Shown one piece after another: positions 42,501 to 45,036 of a DNA stretch of 45,036 nt. The stretch lies in contig JAOAAI010000014.1 of NCBI GenBank assembly GCA_026418955.1, positions 1 to 45,036 on the forward strand. The letters are read 5' to 3'. Origin of the DNA: Candidatus Goldiibacteriota bacterium (GTDB lineage Bacteria > Oederibacteriota > PGYV01 > DSYL01). The notes under the pieces are model-generated. The model was not told the DNA's origin. It searched no databases and worked only from the letters and a program-made list of their open reading frames with translations. Position numbers and translations under genes: made by a program. Positions within the stretch are counted from its first letter, which is position 1, and every line of letters begins with the position of its first letter.

Positions 42501-45017
42501 TTGTAGCAGCTGTATTTTCTGTATCATTTATACCTGAACTTGTCTTTGGTTCACCAGGGATTAAAAATTCTTCATACCAATCAGCAATAGGTGTTCCTGA
42601 CGGAGTTGGTGTTGGAGTTGGTGCTGTTATTAAGTATAATTGAAAATTAAAAACATTATTCGGACCTGAAATATTTGCATTAGGAAATGGCGGTGGTAAA
42701 AATGGTCCTGCTCCGCCACCATAATAACCAAAATAATCGCCCTCATTTGGTCCATTCATAATTCCATCGCCACTCTCATCTACAAATCCATAGATATAAT
42801 AGGTACCATTTGGTACGCCAATATTGTATTGGAATTTATTTGTTCCATTTGTTTTTCCAAAATAAATTGCAACCCATCCATTTCCACCGTCAGTATCATT
42901 ATCTATTACAACTGCGCAATCTTTATCATTTGATGAAGCAGGTAAAGTTATTGTGCCAAATACATTTGGCGGATATGTCTGCGTTGCTGTTGGCGTTGAT
43001 GTCGGGGTCCCAGTATTTGTTGGTGTATGTGTCCACCAGGTTCCTGTTGGTGTAGGAGTTGGTGTTGCTGTATTTGAATAGATATTCACAACCCAACCGG
43101 TCATCTGATACTTGTTCCCTTTAAAATCAGTTAAACCAATTGAAATCGTATGTGTGGTTCCTGGTATTCTTTGATAGGAAGGTAATCTGAATTGATATCT
43201 TATTGTATTATTTTCAGGTGCATTGCCTGAAACATCTTCAACTGGCATTCCGTCTGATGCTATTGTAATAATCTGTAATCCAGTTCCGAGTAATTTATCA
43301 CTAACAGTCACAAATAAATAATCATCACCGTATATATAACCGTTATTTTCTGGTATAAACTGCCCTGCCCAGGGATTAAACTTATCTATAAGTGGATTTA
43401 CTGTAAAGTTCAGATCCTGATCTATTAAATTACCACCGCTCACTGTGACGTTTTTTTCTACTTTATTAAAAAATGTATCCTGTCCAACTATTTTGTAATT
43501 CCCATTTTCTATTTTATCTGATGTGGTATAACTATCGCTGCCATATCCCATATCATAAAATTTGTAATTCCCAAACCCTGTATCTTTTAAAATAATACTT
43601 GCAGCTCCCCAGATACCTGTTTGAGTTAAAGGTATTCCGGAAAAATAATAATTACCTGATATAGAATAACCATTATTTATATAAATATATGTTGGAACCA
43701 TACTGCCGGGTGTTACATCATAAACTCTTCCTATAAAATAAGGCGGGCCATTTTGTGATTTTGCTATATCAACCGCTGCTAAATCATATAAATATCCTGG
43801 CGGAACATTTATTGTAAAAATCCCAGCAGAATTGCATATTCCTATATATGCAAGCATATCTGACATAACATCTGTTGTTCCAGATATAACTGCATAAACA
43901 CCAACCGAAGAAAGGTCAGGATAATCGCCTGTATTATCAATAACCTGACCAGTAATAACTGCACTTGGAACAGGACCAGTAAAATTAATCTGGGTAATTG
44001 GTGGTGCATTTAGAACTGGATTCCACATTGAAGGTCCCTGTCCTTCTACCCTGTAATCATATAACATTCCCATTGGTAAATTTTTTATCACAAAAGTATT
44101 TCCTGTAACATCCACGCTATAATATTCTGAAAAAGGTTCAAAATTTGAAGTGCCATCGGATTTAGGTAAACCAGCTGGTTTTACATAAACTTTTGAGCCA
44201 GGCATCATTGGCGATGGATTTAATGAACCGGAAACCGTTGCACCTGCACCAATATTATAATGAATAAAAGTTGTAAAACCATCCCTTACATTAACATTTG
44301 GCGTCCAGCTTATTGGCTGAGCTGCATACATACAATTATTAGTTCCTGTTTGTCTTGCCCACATCCAATAATTTCCAGCCTCTATATTATGTATTTCATA
44401 ATAAGTATTTACATTTGAGCAATTGCCAATCCAATCACCTGAATAAGGGTCTCTTATTATTATATCAACATTATTAGGCGCAGAAATATTTCCTGCAACC
44501 ACTCCTTCTTTATATACATCAAAATTAATATTATTAACTACCTGTCCTGAAAATGTTAATATAATCGGTGTTGTAAATTTTTTAGTAGTTCTTCCATACG
44601 CCCAGTCAGAGGCGCAACCCGGATACCACCACCTTCTTGCAACTAAATTTGTAATTTGAACTCCAACTGGTATTTTTATTGAATAATTTCCAGAAGAATC
44701 TGTTTGAGCACTGTTAATATAATTATTTTTATTTCTCGCTTCCACATTCACATTTGCAAGACCACTTGGACCTACTCCTATTAATTTTATATTCCCCTGA
44801 ATATAACCTGTATCAACAATTTCTATAGTTAAAATATATGGGATTGATGAGCTGCTGTTCCATTCGCTTTTAATCTGAATTGCATATAACCAATCCTGCG
44901 ATGATCTGTTAGATATGTCAACATATGCAACTGATGTTGTATTATCATAAGAACTTATATCTCCTCTTTGATTAAAGCCGCCCAAACCATCACTTTCATA
45001 TATAATAACTCTATATC
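39505..45017 (-). CDS. Giant Thr-rich surface protein, 5'-truncated, with FlgD-Ig-like C-terminus
   Basis: The frame runs through the contig edge. The apparent start (TTG at 44985) is not a start, since upstream codons read YRVIIYESDG and match the second copy of the same segment (YSIEVLEEN). At least 1836 residues are present. Two homologous units of about 640 residues, repeated with a period of about 888 residues (near 45017-43080 and 42330-40410), each hold a PPC-like beta-sandwich and carboxypeptidase-regulatory-like domains (GYIxGxxxLIGVGxSGLxxVNVEAR). They are joined by Thr/Pro linkers and a small domain (43070-42340). The C-terminus (about 39505-39770) is a FlgD-Ig-type domain, which resembles a T9SS sorting domain. 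Confidence 0.85.
39790..40413 (-). repeat. Thr-X dipeptide array (coding)
   Basis: About 208 consecutive codons in which nearly every second residue is Thr (TNTPTNT, TSTLTST, TFTVTNT and variants), so the DNA shows a degenerate 6-bp periodicity. Variable positions favour N, S, Y, F, E, P. It is a probable extended, possibly O-glycosylated stalk between the folded units and the C-terminal domain. Shorter copies lie at about 42970-43077 and 42583-42625. Confidence 0.85.
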
Positions 45018-45036
45018 CTGTCTCTTATACACATCT
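45018..45036 (-). other. Synthetic Tn5 mosaic end (tagmentation adapter), inverted
   Basis: The last 19 bases are CTGTCTCTTATACACATCT, the reverse complement of the sequence at 1-19. The giant protein frame reads into it, so the truncated 5' end lies at base 45017. Confidence 0.97.

Noticed and set aside
44985..44987. TTG start for the giant protein
   Set aside because: The frame continues upstream to the contig edge and those residues match the second internal copy, so the start is outside the window.
1..45036. Inverted terminal repeats suggesting a composite transposon or linear element
   Set aside because: The repeat is exactly the engineered 19-bp mosaic end, which differs from natural IS50 ends, and no transposase gene is present.

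Overview
The window is AT-rich DNA from a Gram-negative-type bacterium that I cannot place by species. It encodes a double-membrane envelope: complete gene sets for CMP-Kdo and ADP-heptose, MsbA, LptA/B/C and a late lipid A acyltransferase. It also has a PorV/PorQ-type outer-membrane protein and a giant Thr-rich surface protein with a FlgD-Ig-like C-terminus. That mix, with compact overlapping genes and very AT-rich coding, resembles uncultivated lineages such as Omnitrophota, Elusimicrobiota, Firestonebacteria or other FCB-like groups. This placement is inference from gene content only. Both ends carry the synthetic 19-bp Tn5 mosaic end used in tagmentation libraries. Genomic sequence therefore runs from about 20 to 45017, and the first and last genes are cut by contig edges.

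Layout. (1) 20-4118, minus strand: a TRAP transporter operon (unknown secreted protein, TatT lipoprotein, DctP, DctQ, DctM) behind a recognisable promoter. (2) 4228-10368, minus: gmhA-rfaE1-rfaE2-kdsB-small ORF-kdsA-RNase H-53-aa membrane protein-tldD-lipoprotein, behind a strong sigma70-type promoter. (3) 10553-16323, minus: msbA, gmhB, a second divergent kinase/nucleotidyltransferase pair, a heptosyltransferase-like GT9 and a LysM-DUF3108 lipoprotein. (4) 16681-28514, minus: lptC-lptA-lptB, a TPR-SpoIID protein, manA, an M16 peptidase, an AllA-like cupin, a PAP2 phosphatase with an added periplasmic domain, a RuBisCO-like protein and a HEAT-repeat protein. (5) 28649-31788, minus: Zn-ribbon coiled-coil protein, kdsD, kdsC, lpxL-like acyltransferase. 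(6) 31873-33021, minus: GT2 glycosyltransferase with a good intrinsic terminator. (7) 33190-38563, the only plus-strand genes: a 7TM-PAS-PAS histidine kinase and a large secreted GH-A-clan-like glycoside hydrolase. (8) 38577-45017, minus: PorV/PorQ-like protein and the 5'-truncated giant Thr-rich protein.

How they work together. Most of the window makes, activates and exports lipopolysaccharide core precursors. KdsD, KdsA, KdsC and KdsB take ribulose-5-phosphate to CMP-Kdo. GmhA, RfaE1, GmhB and RfaE2 take sedoheptulose-7-phosphate to ADP-heptose. MsbA flips lipid A-core and the Lpt proteins carry it outward. LptD, LptF/G, WaaA and the early Lpx enzymes are not here. The less ordinary items are a type IV RuBisCO-like protein translationally coupled to the PAP2 fusion, the divergent second heptose-type pair, 7-bp tandem repeats placed just 3' of stop codons in several intergenic gaps, and the PorV/giant Thr-rich protein pair. 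I saw no rRNA, tRNA, CRISPR array or insertion sequence.
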